Shown: one piece after another, positions 1-8,337 of the stretch
How the letters are laid out: every line of letters starts with the position of its first letter
Position numbering within the stretch: the first letter of the stretch is position 1
Assembly: GCA_947458915.1 (NCBI GenBank)
Contig: CANHAE010000004.1
Location: 1 to 44,148, forward strand
Length of the DNA: 44,148 nucleotides
Source: Bacteroidota bacterium
GTDB taxonomy: Bacteria; Bacteroidota; Bacteroidia; Chitinophagales; Chitinophagaceae
Reading direction: 5' to 3'
Program-made: the position numbers and the translations under genes
Notes under the pieces: generated by a model
Databases searched by the model: none
Told to the model about the DNA's origin: nothing
Seen by the model: the letters and a program-made list of their open reading frames with translations, nothing else

Positions 1-2213
1 AACCCTTTATTTTCCTTCTTGTCAGCCGCCTTTTTTTCTAAAGCACGATCTATCTTTTCCAACTCTTTTATCTTTTGTTCTCTTGACTTTTTTAAATCCC
101 CTTCAAGTCGCTCTCGCTCTAATTTTAATTCGTTTAACTGATTTTCAATGTCTGACATTTCAACTTTATCCTCTTCTTTGTCTTCAATATCAGCGCGACC
201 AATTTTTTCCAGTCCTGTGCTTGTCATTAAATAAGTTACACCGAATGAATAATTAAAAGATTCATTGTCCCATCCATTATACCAATCATTATCTGAACTG
301 ATTCGGCCAATGGTTTCGGTACGCATACCACGATGATCAATATTTATATTGGTTTGAGACCAACCTTTACCCGAAATTTTTATTCGCTTACCAATAGGGA
401 CAGCAATAGTCATAATAATATGTTGATTCCTAAATTTATCATTTGCATTAATACCAATCCCCTTGTCTAAATAAATTAAACTATCCTGTTGCGTAATGTC
501 AAAATTAATTTTATTCGCTAAGTTATTGGCTTCAGCTAGTGTCTTACCATTGCTTAGTTTTACCACTTTCACTTGAAAACTATCAGTGGTTGATTGCACA
601 ATTCTAATCCTAAGATTTCTTACAAAAATAGTGTCGTCATCCCCGTAGTCAACGAATTCTGAAATTTTAAACCACTTATCCTCATAGTATTTCATTTTTG
701 GTATAGCCGTTACTTCTAAATAATTAATAGCCGGATTGGTTAAAGTAATTGCTTGTTCAACAGGTTTATTATGTTTGGTAAAGCTATTTCCTAGGCTACT
801 TCCAAAATAAAATAGCATTACCCATCCAACAATCCATAAGGCCCAAAAGCTAGATCGTATCCAAACATTGGTCTTTTTAAATCCTGCAATTTTTCGAATA
901 ATCGCAGTTACAATACCAACGATAGGTACCCAGATAAATAATACGATTGTTCCAAAAGCAGCCCAACTTTGTGCACCATCTTCCAATACAAACTTTTTTA
1001 AAGGATATACTGCTGTTACTGCAGCGCCAATTCCAAACAGTGCTGCAAATAAAGAAATTCCTACAATCGCTAACACAAAATAAACAAACACCTTAATCGA
1101 AATAGTGATGGCCCTACCTATATAATAAAGACAGCCTTTGCTTTCTCTATTCGCCGTGTTGGAAGAATTTTCATCAGCCCCATTATTGCACGCATCGCGA
1201 CCTTCATTACGATCCTCGGTTCTTTGTTGACTGCGTTCCGTTCTTGTTTTTTTATAAAATTCACTTCCCCAATTTTGTGCTCTTTTGCTAAACCCTTCCA
1301 TATCATTTTGAATGGTGTTTTTAATACTATTCAAATCCACTTTTTCACCCACCATCTCTAATTTATCCGCACTGGTCTTAGCTTCTGGCAATACCAACCA
1401 TAAAACAATATATATAAATACTGCACCAGGACTAAAAGTGATATCTAAGAAATTAGGGAAATCAGGAAAATCCCAAAATTGAAATAAATGGATATGTCTA
1501 AAATTGATAATGAAACGTATAAACGGAATCAAAAACAATACACGGATAATACCTACCCTTAATCCAAAATATTTTGCCAAGCCGGCACAAACGCCTCCTA
1601 TAATTTTATTATCAATATCTCTAAATAAACGCTTACGGACACCGCCTACTTCTTTTACGGAAGAACTAGGTACTGCAATCCATAGAATTATATAGATTAG
1701 TATATTTAATCCAATTAAAAAGAACCATAGTATCCTAACTATCCAAGGTTCTATAACAAAGTAGTTAGCGATACCACTACAAACGCCACCCAATACCTTG
1801 TTTTGCTCATCACGATATAATCTTTTAGGAATATTTCCATTTCTATAAAAATTCGAGTTCGTATTATTAGTGGTATCTTGATTTCCATTTTGTTGGCGAC
1901 CATCGTTTGCACTATTCGCACTTGAAGCAGTCGACTGTTCAAAACCATCTTGAGCTTCAAAATCAGCAGGGCGGCCAATACTAGCAATAATTAAATTCAT
2001 ATCCTCCTGTGTAATACAAGGTGCTCCTTTTTTTAAACGCTCATCGCATAATTCTGCAATTCTACATTCGATATCATTGATAATTTCATCACATCCTTCT
2101 TCGTTTACAAAATAAGTACGCAAACTATCGATGTATTGTTTTAATAAATCATAGGCCAACTCCTCAATAGGAAGTATACGACCTTGAAAATTGATATTTA
2201 TTACTTTGTGCAT
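1..2213 (-). CDS. PspC domain membrane protein, two PspC domains (3' end beyond window)
   Basis: I translated this frame by hand. It starts with ATG at 2213 and stays open for 737 codons to the left edge, so the C-terminus is missing. The first ~85 residues form the acidic cytoplasmic region usual before PspC in Bacteroidota. PspC domain 1 (about 119-175) carries 'VLGGVCSGIANYF'. PspC domain 2 follows directly with 'IIGGVCAGLAKYF' and has an unusual Phe/Pro/Trp-rich insert before its last membrane segment. Further membrane segments come next (a run after 'YFVLAIVGISLF', another at 'ALWIVGWVMLFYF'), then a large presumably periplasmic beta-rich part, and finally a charged heptad-like coiled coil rich in E/K/R at the visible end. 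PspC family proteins sense or respond to envelope stress. The start lies 10 bp after padR, so the two are one operon. The domain call is firm. The physiological role is inferred. Confidence 0.9.
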   Translation of the reverse strand, partial: MHKVININFQGRILPIEELAYDLLKQYIDSLRTYFVNEEGCDEIINDIECRIAELCDERLKKGAPCITQEDMNLIIASIGRPADFEAQDGFEQSTASSANSANDGRQQNGNQDTTNNTNSNFYRNGNIPKRLYRDEQNKVLGGVCSGIANYFVIEPWIVRILWFFLIGLNILIYIILWIAVPSSSVKEVGGVRKRLFRDIDNKIIGGVCAGLAKYFGLRVGIIRVLFLIPFIRFIINFRHIHLFQFWDFPDFPNFLDITFSPGAVFIYIVLWLVLPEAKTSADKLEMVGEKVDLNSIKNTIQNDMEGFSKRAQNWGSEFYKKTRTERSQQRTEDRNEGRDACNNGADENSSNTANRESKGCLYYIGRAITISIKVFVYFVLAIVGISLFAALFGIGAAVTAVYPLKKFVLEDGAQSWAAFGTIVLFIWVPIVGIVTAIIRKIAGFKKTNVWIRSSFWALWIVGWVMLFYFGSSLGNSFTKHNKPVEQAITLTNPAINYLEVTAIPKMKYYEDKWFKISEFVDYGDDDTIFVRNLRIRIVQSTTDSFQVKVVKLSNGKTLAEANNLANKINFDITQQDSLIYLDKGIGINANDKFRNQHIIMTIAVPIGKRIKISGKGWSQTNINIDHRGMRTETIGRISSDNDWYNGWDNESFNYSFGVTYLMTSTGLEKIGRADIEDKEEDKVEMSDIENQLNELKLERERLEGDLKKSREQKIKELEKIDRALEKKAADKKENKG

Positions 2214-2223
2214 AATGTATAGT

Positions 2224-2589
2224 TTATAAAGCTTCGGTAGCTTCAGTTGAAGAAATAGGATTTACAACTTGTGTAAGTGTATTAACTGCGCCAGCCATAT
2301 CATTCCATGTTTTTAATAATACCTCAAAAGCAGCATTGCCGTCTTCGGTCATTACAAAATACTTTCTTGGCGGACCAGTTACACTTTCTACCCAACGGTA
2401 ATTTAATAACCCAGCGTTTTTAAGCCTTGTCAATAAAGGATATAAGGTTCCTTCTAGAATATGCAAATTGGCCGCTTTCATTTTGTCAACAATATCACTT
2501 GGGTAAACTTCCCCTTGTTGAATGATGGACAATATGCAAAACTCCAAAACGCCCTTGCGCATCTGACTTTGTGTGTTTTGAATATCCAT
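2224..2589 (-). CDS. PadR family transcriptional regulator
   Basis: A 121-residue protein with a PadR-type winged helix in its first ~85 residues: 'KGVLEFCILSIIQQGEVYPSDI' begins the fold and 'LEGTLYPLLTRLKNAGLL' is the recognition-helix region, followed by the wing with 'GPPRKYFVMTEDG'. PadR proteins are usually repressors of a neighbouring gene. Here the neighbour is the pspC-like gene 10 bp downstream on the same strand, a pairing common in Bacteroidota, so autoregulated control of padR-pspC is the natural reading. Two palindromes and a promoter lie just upstream (see the sites at 2607-2686). The inducer cannot be told from sequence. Confidence 0.93.
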   Translation of the reverse strand: MDIQNTQSQMRKGVLEFCILSIIQQGEVYPSDIVDKMKAANLHILEGTLYPLLTRLKNAGLLNYRWVESVTGPPRKYFVMTEDGNAAFEVLLKTWNDMAGAVNTLTQVVNPISSTEATEAL

Positions 2590-2606
2590 AACTTTAATTT
2601 ATACCA

Positions 2607-2614
2607 CAAAGCTA
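2607..2614 (-). promoter_or_regulatory. padR-pspC promoter, -7 element
   Basis: Read on the minus strand this is TAGCTTTG, an exact match to the Bacteroidota -7 consensus TAnnTTTG, ending 17 bp before the padR ATG. The palindrome at 2625-2649 covers the place where the -33 element should be, so a bound repressor would block the polymerase. I see no good TTTG at -33, which is not unusual for a regulated promoter. Confidence 0.6.
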
Positions 2615-2624
2615 AGGAGTTATA

Positions 2625-2649
2625 TAGTACTATGTATCACATAGTACTA
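2625..2649. promoter_or_regulatory. Palindrome 1, candidate PadR operator
   Basis: Perfect inverted repeat with 10-bp arms TAGTACTATG / CATAGTACTA and a 5-bp centre. The middle contains ATGT-N3-ACAT. Known PadR sites are often built on ATGT/ACAT half-sites, though usually with a longer spacer. It sits over the -33 region of the padR-pspC promoter, about 35 bp before the padR start. Confidence 0.6.
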
Positions 2650-2655
2650 AGTTTT

Positions 2656-2686
2656 TTCTAGTAATAGCTATACTATATTACTAGAA
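2656..2686. promoter_or_regulatory. Palindrome 2, possible second operator
   Basis: Perfect inverted repeat with 11-bp arms TTCTAGTAATA / TATTACTAGAA around a 9-bp centre. Its half-site TAGTAATA resembles TAGTACTA of palindrome 1. The two centres are about 34 bp apart, near three helical turns, which would place two dimers on one face of the DNA. There is no U-run, so a terminator is unlikely. Confidence 0.5.
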
Positions 2687-2760
2687 TACTGATTATCAAT
2701 TATTTAGGATAAAAATAAATTTTAAAAAGACACTTATTGTAGAGAATACTATACCTCTAT

Positions 2761-3129
2761 CTAGTGCTGATCTGGTTTTTGACCTGCTGGCCTACCAATA
2801 ATAGACTCAATGAGAAAGGAAAAAAAGCTTACAAGAAAGCTGAAAATGATAGCTGTAAACCAACCACTCACATGAAAACCAGGTACAATTTCGGAAACCA
2901 TATAAATAATAAACACATTAATGAAAATCAAAAACAAGCCAAAAGTGAAAAAGGTAATAGGAATAGTCAGCACAATTAAAATAGGTTTGACAAACGTATT
3001 TAATAGGCCTAATACCAATGCTACTAATAATGCAGTAACGGAATCGTCCACTGTAACTCCTTTTATTAAATAAGCAACTAATAATACCGCTAAAGCAGTT
3101 GCGATTGTTTTAGTAAAAAACCTTCCCAT
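2761..3129 (-). CDS. YvlD-like / phage holin family 4 superfamily IV membrane protein
   Basis: A 122-residue, almost wholly hydrophobic protein with four predicted membrane segments: about 8-24 ('IATALAVLLVAYLIKG'), 31-50, 52-74 ('ILIVLTIPITFFTFGLFLIF') and 88-110. The pattern and the 'LLNTFVKPIL' motif match the family called phage_holin_4_2 (PF04020), whose cellular member YvlD is encoded beside a PspC-type gene (YvlC) in Bacillus. The name 'holin' is historical; no phage genes are nearby. Its own start is 172 bp downstream of the region upstream of padR on the same strand, so it is near but not clearly co-transcribed with padR-pspC. A role with PspC in membrane stress is inferred from this recurring neighbourhood. 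Confidence 0.85.
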   Translation of the reverse strand: MGRFFTKTIATALAVLLVAYLIKGVTVDDSVTALLVALVLGLLNTFVKPILIVLTIPITFFTFGLFLIFINVFIIYMVSEIVPGFHVSGWFTAIIFSFLVSFFSFLIESIIGRPAGQKPDQH

Positions 3130-3176
3130 AATATTTAAAGTTAAAATATGAACATGTATTTACCATACGAATATAC

Positions 3177-4460
3177 CTAGTAAACTACTAATTCATAAAA
3201 ATCTTCTTCACGCAAATACTTTCTAGCAAGTGCTTGTAATTGCGGGGGATCTATTTCCCTTACCACTTTAATGGTATTGTAGAAGTAATCACCTGTTAAA
3301 TCATTTAGTACATATGTTTTCCAACGATTTATAATTTGGAAAGGTCCATCTAAATCACCTAATAAGGAACCCAACATATAATTCTTTACTAATTTCAATT
3401 CATCCTGCTCCACTAATTCTTCTCTAAGGATTTTCATTTCTTTATACACTTCTTCAATAGTTGCTTTACAAACATCTTTACCTGCGTCGGTACTAATTAA
3501 CCAAGCACATTGTTGAACATGATTTTGTAAATAACTCTGTATACCGTATGTATAGCCCTTGTCCTCTCTAATATTGCTCATTAATCGCGACCCAAAAAAG
3601 CCTCCAAAAATATTATTTAATACCTGTGTAGCAGGGAAATCGGGATGGTGTCTATTGGGAAAATGTCTAGCTAAACGAATCGATCCTTGCACAGAAGCAG
3701 AGTCGTTTATAATACTATATTTTTTTTCAGTAGCTGCATGAATAGGATGGTCAATTGGTGTGATTATTTTTTTATTCAATGGCAAGCTTCCAATATATTT
3801 ATTAAGCAAGGCTTGTATATTACTCGGGAATTTTCCCGCCATAAATAAAATACACTTTCCTTCCTTGTAGTATTTGTTATAAAACCTAACTAAATCAGCA
3901 CGCGTCAAATTATTGAAATCTTTTTCGGTAGAATATTTTCCATAAGGATGTTCAATACCAAACAAATATTCATCAATTAAACGGTTCGCTATAAAATCTC
4001 CTTTCTTTAAATTCAAATGCAATCGCTGAATTTGATTTTGTTGGTAAATTTCTAATTCTTTTTCAGGGAAGATGGCATCCGACACCAACTCGCTCATAAC
4101 AGGTAACACTTCTTTAAAATGCTTGGTTAAGCAATGTAAATTAATGGTTGCAGTTTCGTTGTAACAGCTCCTATTCATATAGGCACCGTAAAATTCAAAG
4201 GCGTCATTTACCTCAAAGGCTGTTTTATTATTTGTGCCATTTTTTAATAAAAAATTAGTCGCTGCTGCCACCCAATTTTTATCTTCAAAACCATTGCCTG
4301 CAAAAAATACCATCTCTAAGCTTAGCACTTCTTCAGCACCTCCTTCATAAGCGTATACTTCCACCCCGTTGTCTAAATCGAACTTTTGACATGGCTTCAA
4401 TTGTATATCAAAATCAACTGCATCTTTTATAAGTGGCGCTTTTGTTCTATCTAATGACAT
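3177..4460 (-). CDS. M16 family peptidase, non-catalytic partner subunit
   Basis: A 427-residue M16 (pitrilysin/MPP-like) protein with both ~200-residue half-domains. The HxxEH zinc site is absent from the N-terminal half, but the C-terminal half has the Arg/Tyr pair of the non-catalytic M16B subunit in 'NIREDKGYTYG' (R298, Y305). In two-gene M16B peptidases this subunit supplies substrate-binding residues to the zinc subunit. Its gene starts 5 bp after the zinc subunit gene, so the pair is one operon and probably one heterodimer. No signal peptide is seen, which suggests a cytoplasmic protein. The natural substrate is unknown. Confidence 0.9.
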   Translation of the reverse strand: MSLDRTKAPLIKDAVDFDIQLKPCQKFDLDNGVEVYAYEGGAEEVLSLEMVFFAGNGFEDKNWVAAATNFLLKNGTNNKTAFEVNDAFEFYGAYMNRSCYNETATINLHCLTKHFKEVLPVMSELVSDAIFPEKELEIYQQNQIQRLHLNLKKGDFIANRLIDEYLFGIEHPYGKYSTEKDFNNLTRADLVRFYNKYYKEGKCILFMAGKFPSNIQALLNKYIGSLPLNKKIITPIDHPIHAATEKKYSIINDSASVQGSIRLARHFPNRHHPDFPATQVLNNIFGGFFGSRLMSNIREDKGYTYGIQSYLQNHVQQCAWLISTDAGKDVCKATIEEVYKEMKILREELVEQDELKLVKNYMLGSLLGDLDGPFQIINRWKTYVLNDLTGDYFYNTIKVVREIDPPQLQALARKYLREEDFYELVVY

Positions 4461-4465
4461 GTTAA

Positions 4466-5704
4466 TTATGATTTACTGTAGTAGTATAAAGTGTTTCTAT
4501 TGTTGTCATTAAAAATGACGTTTGCGGTTTTCTGAATCATTTCAGGAGTGACTGCTTGGTATTTTGCTAATTCTTCATTCATCATTGCGGCATCCCCTAG
4601 CAATTCATAAAAAGCTAAACTGTGCGCTCGATTCATAATACTCATGTCCTCAAAACAAATAAGGCTTTCAGTTTTATTAATCACCTTCTGCACTTCCTTT
4701 AAAGGCAATAAAGTATTTTTTATTTGTTCCACTTCGGCCAACACTGCTTTTTCTGCAACGGACATCGTAACCCCTTTTACCAACTTCCCTGTAATGACCA
4801 ATAAGCCAGGGTCAACTGTTCCAAAATGGAAACAATCAATTGAAGAAAACAATTGCTTCACTTTTATGAGTTGCTCATATAATCTTGCACTTGCACCACC
4901 ACCCAATACATCAGTCAATAAATCTGTTGCGTGATATCCTTCATCAAAACGTCCTCCCATATGCCATGTCATCATTAACATATCCATTGGCACGTCGGCG
5001 CGAACATCCAAACTTCTACTTTTTTCTTGCTGTGGTTCAGCAGGTAAATTGCGCACATAAGGTTTGCCTGCAGGAATTGGACCAAACCATTTTTCTGCTA
5101 ATTCCTTTACTTGATCCGTATTTACATTTCCTGTCACAACCAATACTGCATTATTAGGTCGGTAAAATTGAAAGAAAAAGTCCTTAACGTCTTCCATCGT
5201 TGCTTGTTCTACATGTGCTAAAGAAGCACCAATAGTCATCCAACGATAAGGATGTTTAGTGTAGGCTAATTCACGCATTTTATGCCAAGCATCTCCATAA
5301 GGTTTATTTATATAATGCTCTTTGAACTCCTCGCACACCACCTTTCTTTGCACTTCTAAACTTTTAGGGCTAAATGCTAAAGACAACATTCTATCACTTT
5401 CTAGCCAAAAAGCTGTTTCCAAGTTTTCAGCGGGCATTTGACAATAGTAGTTGGTTATATCATTCGTTGTGTAGGCATTGTTTTCCCCTCCAGCCCTTTG
5501 TAAAGGCTCGTCATACACAGGAATATTTACACTGCCTCCAAACATTAAATGCTCAAATAAATGCGCAAAACCTGTTTTGGAAGGGTTTTCGTCTTTGGCA
5601 CCTACATTATATAGGACATTAACTACTGCCATAGGGGTACTAGTGTCTTGATGCACTACGACCTTTAAGCCGTTTTCTAGTTGGAATCTTTCAAATTGTA
5701 TCAT
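4466..5704 (-). CDS. M16 family zinc peptidase, catalytic subunit
   Basis: A 412-residue M16 metallopeptidase. The inverted zinc site HLFEH lies at residues 48-52 (H48, E51, H52), with the third ligand expected in 'VVCEEF' near E125. The glycine-rich 'GGGASARLYEQL' loop is present in the C-terminal half. This is the usual length for a bacterial M16B subunit. It is first in a two-gene operon with the non-catalytic subunit downstream, and is divergent from mqnC with 94 bp between starts. A TAnnTTTG-like element (TAATTTCG, one mismatch) lies shortly before the start on the minus strand. It has no clear export signal. It probably degrades peptides in the cytoplasm. Confidence 0.93.
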   Translation of the reverse strand: MIQFERFQLENGLKVVVHQDTSTPMAVVNVLYNVGAKDENPSKTGFAHLFEHLMFGGSVNIPVYDEPLQRAGGENNAYTTNDITNYYCQMPAENLETAFWLESDRMLSLAFSPKSLEVQRKVVCEEFKEHYINKPYGDAWHKMRELAYTKHPYRWMTIGASLAHVEQATMEDVKDFFFQFYRPNNAVLVVTGNVNTDQVKELAEKWFGPIPAGKPYVRNLPAEPQQEKSRSLDVRADVPMDMLMMTWHMGGRFDEGYHATDLLTDVLGGGASARLYEQLIKVKQLFSSIDCFHFGTVDPGLLVITGKLVKGVTMSVAEKAVLAEVEQIKNTLLPLKEVQKVINKTESLICFEDMSIMNRAHSLAFYELLGDAAMMNEELAKYQAVTPEMIQKTANVIFNDNNRNTLYYYSKS

Positions 5705-5771
5705 AGAAGCAACGAAATTAGTTAATTAGTACTATAGTTGGTTTTCTTAAAAAAGCAAATGTTTAAAGTCT

Positions 5772-5779
5772 TAACTTTG
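5772..5779 (+). promoter_or_regulatory. mqnC promoter, -7 element
   Basis: TAACTTTG matches the Bacteroidota TAnnTTTG consensus exactly and ends 19 bp before the mqnC ATG. No convincing -33 TTTG is seen at the expected distance. Confidence 0.5.
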
Positions 5780-5798
5780 CACTTCAAATTATACCTGT

Positions 5799-6923
5799 AT
5801 GCAATTAGACGAATTATACAAAAAAGCCCTCAATTTTGAGTACTTAACGAAGGAAGAAGGGATGTTTTTATTTGAGCATGCGCCTTTGAATGAGATTAGT
5901 TACGTTGCCAATGAGTTAAGAAAGAAACAAGTGCCACATGGTAAGGTAACTTGGCAGATAGATAGAAACCTGAACACAACAAACGTATGTATAGCGAATT
6001 GCAAATTTTGTAATTTTTTCAGAGTACCTGGTCATCCTGAATCTTATATCACCGATATGGATACTTACCGAGTGAAAATTAAAGAAACACTTGCATGGGG
6101 CGGAGACCAACTATTATTACAAGGAGGGCACCACCCTGAACTAGGATTAAAATTTTATGTGGATATATTTAGCCAAATTAAAAGCGAATTTCCAACTATT
6201 AAATTACACACATTAGGGCCCCCAGAAATTGCACATATTGCAAAATTAGAAGGCATGACCCATACCGAAGTGTTAACTGCCCTTAAAGCAGCCGGCATGG
6301 ATTCTTTACCTGGCGCGGGTGCAGAGATACTAGTAGATAGGGTTAGAAAATTAGTATCAGCTGGTAAATGTGGTTCGGATGAGTGGCTGGAAGTAATGGC
6401 AGCTGCACACCAATTAAACATCACAAGTAGTGCCACCATGATGTTTGGTCATGTGGAAACATTAGAAGAACGATTTATTCACTTGGTACGTATTCGTGAA
6501 ACACAAGACAGAAAACCTGAAGGTGCAAACGGATTTTTAGCATTCATTCCTTGGACTTTCCAGGACGTTGATACTTTATTGACTAAAATAAGAGGAGTAC
6601 ATAATTTAACAACTACCGAAGAATACATTAGAATGATTGCCATAAGCCGTATTATGTTGCCAAATATTAAAAATATTCAAGCTAGCTGGCTAACCGTAGG
6701 AAAAGCCACCGCGCAAGTTTGTTTAGAAGCAGGTGCGAATGACTTTGGAAGTATCATGTTAGAAGAAAATGTAGTGAGTGCTGCAGGAGCGCCTCACCGT
6801 TTCACTTATAAAACCATCCAAGAAGCTATTAAAGAAGCAGGATTCGAGCCACAATTGAGGAATCAACAATATGAATTCAGGACCTTGCCAGAAGGCATTG
6901 AAGAACAAATTGTAAATTATTAA
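5799..6923 (+). CDS. mqnC: Cyclic dehypoxanthinyl futalosine synthase (radical SAM)
   Basis: A 374-residue radical SAM enzyme of the MqnC/CofH group. The [4Fe-4S] cysteines are in CxxxCxxC form at C64, C68 and C71 ('NVCIANCKFC'). The 'DRNLNTTN' lead-in, 'LLQGGHHPELG' and 'AGAEILVDRVRKLV' segments fit MqnC, which closes dehypoxanthine futalosine into its cyclic form in the futalosine route to menaquinone. CofH, a related FO-synthase subunit, is the main alternative; absence of F420 genes here and the phylum favour MqnC. No other mqn gene is in the window, so the pathway is dispersed. It has its own promoter and is divergent from the M16 pair. Confidence 0.87.
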   Translation: MQLDELYKKALNFEYLTKEEGMFLFEHAPLNEISYVANELRKKQVPHGKVTWQIDRNLNTTNVCIANCKFCNFFRVPGHPESYITDMDTYRVKIKETLAWGGDQLLLQGGHHPELGLKFYVDIFSQIKSEFPTIKLHTLGPPEIAHIAKLEGMTHTEVLTALKAAGMDSLPGAGAEILVDRVRKLVSAGKCGSDEWLEVMAAAHQLNITSSATMMFGHVETLEERFIHLVRIRETQDRKPEGANGFLAFIPWTFQDVDTLLTKIRGVHNLTTTEEYIRMIAISRIMLPNIKNIQASWLTVGKATAQVCLEAGANDFGSIMLEENVVSAAGAPHRFTYKTIQEAIKEAGFEPQLRNQQYEFRTLPEGIEEQIVNY

Positions 6924-6931
6924 TCAATCCC

Positions 6932-6957
6932 TGTAACTTTTCTGGCAGGTGTGCGTT
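6932..6957 (+). promoter_or_regulatory. Candidate ECF-type promoter of the sigma factor operon
   Basis: TGTAAC (6932-6937) and CGTT (6954-6957) are separated by 16 bp, the spacing typical of ECF sigma promoters (-35 with 'AAC', -10 with 'CGT'). It lies about 30 bp before the sigma factor ATG. It could be the site by which the sigma factor drives its own operon. Confidence 0.45.
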
Positions 6958-6988
6958 TAAAGTATAATTAACAGCCTAAAGAAAAGGA

Positions 6989-7477
6989 ATGACGGAGAAA
7001 GATTATAATAATTGTGTCGATGTAAATGCAGATGGAGTATTTAGGTTTATTGTGAAAAATATCCGCCATACCGAGGATGCACGAGATATAGTGCAAACAG
7101 CCTTTGAAAAATTATGGATCAACCGCAATAGTGTGGACCCATTAAAAGCAAAGTCATACCTGTTTACTGTTGCTTACCACCAAATGATAGACCATATCCG
7201 TCAGGGGAAAAAAGCAAGTTCCACAGATAGCTATGATGAAGTTAATCATTCAAGCACTCAGGGAAACCATGAATTAAAACAGGTTTTATTGCAAGCTATT
7301 AATGAATTAAATCCAACCCAAAAAAGTTTAGTGCTGTTAAAAGATTACGAAGGGTATAGTTACCAAGAAATTGGAGAAATTATGCACTTATCGGAAAGTC
7401 AGGTAAAAGTGTATTTGCATAGGGCCCGATTATTATTGAAAACTAAATTAAGCCACTTTGAAAAAGTGCGTGCATAA
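6989..7477 (+). CDS. RNA polymerase sigma-70 factor, ECF subfamily
   Basis: A 162-residue ECF sigma factor. Region 2 lies at about residues 10-75 ('FRFIVKNIRHTEDARDIVQTAFEKLW', then 'SYLFTVAYHQMIDHIRQGKK') and region 4 at about 105-155 ('LNPTQKSLVLLKDYEGYSYQEIGEIMHLS', with the helix-turn-helix ending 'VKVYLHRAR'). It begins a three-gene operon: its TAA is followed at once by the ATG of a putative membrane anti-sigma factor, then a beta-barrel protein. That order suggests envelope-linked control. It is not beside a TonB receptor, so an iron or glycan role is not implied. Confidence 0.93.
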   Translation: MTEKDYNNCVDVNADGVFRFIVKNIRHTEDARDIVQTAFEKLWINRNSVDPLKAKSYLFTVAYHQMIDHIRQGKKASSTDSYDEVNHSSTQGNHELKQVLLQAINELNPTQKSLVLLKDYEGYSYQEIGEIMHLSESQVKVYLHRARLLLKTKLSHFEKVRA

Positions 7478-8317
7478 ATGAAAGTTAACGAATCAACATA
7501 CGAAAATTATTTTCTGTTGTATATTGACAACGAATTAACTGCTACAGAAAAAGCAGCAGTAGAACTATTTGTATTAGCCAACCCAACTTATGCATCAATC
7601 TTGAACGAGCTTCAACAAACTAAGTTAACTGTAACAAGTGAAATTTATGAGGACAAAGCTTTGCTGTATAGGTTTGATGAAATGGAAGCAGGTTTGGATA
7701 GTAATTTTAAGCAATCCTTATACCGAAAAGAGGCTGTTGTTATAAGGCCTAATTTTAAGAAGCAATACTATGCAATTGCCGTATCGGTTGCTGCCTTATT
7801 TGTACTCTTTTTTGGGTATCAAAATTTAGCGTATAAAAAAGGAGTGATAATTAAGCAACTGGATGGTACTGTAGCAAAGACAGAAAAACAAAATACAGTC
7901 CTTCGCAATGAAGAAGGAGGCCAAGTAATAAAAGAAACGCCGAGTATAAAAAAGATAACTCAGCTGGGTACAGCAATAAGAGAAAATGCAAGTTCAAGTA
8001 GTGACGTAAATAATAGAATTGCCCCCGAAACTGATTTAACCCAAAATGAGGGAATGGATGTCGTACCCTCTGAAGTGTTATCGCATGAGCACTATACTAG
8101 CAACCCTATTACTACAAGCATGTCTGATGCTACTACCCTAGTTACTACCAGTAATATTCAACAAGAACTAATAAACGAGCAAGGTATAGAATACAACGAA
8201 ATTGACACCGACGATAACGACAGGGTTATTTTCATTGCTAGCTTTGAAGTTGACGCAGACAAGTTTAGGGGCATTACCCGAAAAGTAGGGTCCTTATTTA
8301 AAAGAAATAAAAACTAA
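7478..8317 (+). CDS. Putative transmembrane anti-sigma factor
   Basis: A 279-residue protein whose ATG abuts the stop of the ECF sigma gene. The first ~45 residues ('LLYIDNELTATEKAAVELFV') resemble the short helical start of Bacteroidota anti-sigma proteins. No zinc-binding HxxxCxxC is visible. One membrane segment lies at about 96-114 ('YYAIAVSVAALFVLFFGYQ'). The remaining ~165 residues are polar, Ser/Thr/Asn-rich and presumably periplasmic, with no recognised fold. Its C-terminus is basic ('VGSLFKRNKN'). The anti-sigma role is inferred from position and topology, not from a diagnostic motif. Confidence 0.65.
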   Translation: MKVNESTYENYFLLYIDNELTATEKAAVELFVLANPTYASILNELQQTKLTVTSEIYEDKALLYRFDEMEAGLDSNFKQSLYRKEAVVIRPNFKKQYYAIAVSVAALFVLFFGYQNLAYKKGVIIKQLDGTVAKTEKQNTVLRNEEGGQVIKETPSIKKITQLGTAIRENASSSSDVNNRIAPETDLTQNEGMDVVPSEVLSHEHYTSNPITTSMSDATTLVTTSNIQQELINEQGIEYNEIDTDDNDRVIFIASFEVDADKFRGITRKVGSLFKRNKN

Positions 8318-8337
8318 TAAAGAAAATAATACAAAAC

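Noticed and set aside
2761-3129. Prophage remnant because of a 'holin' match
   Set aside because: The family name is historical. No integrase, capsid, lysin or attachment site is near, and the YvlD-PspC pairing explains the gene.
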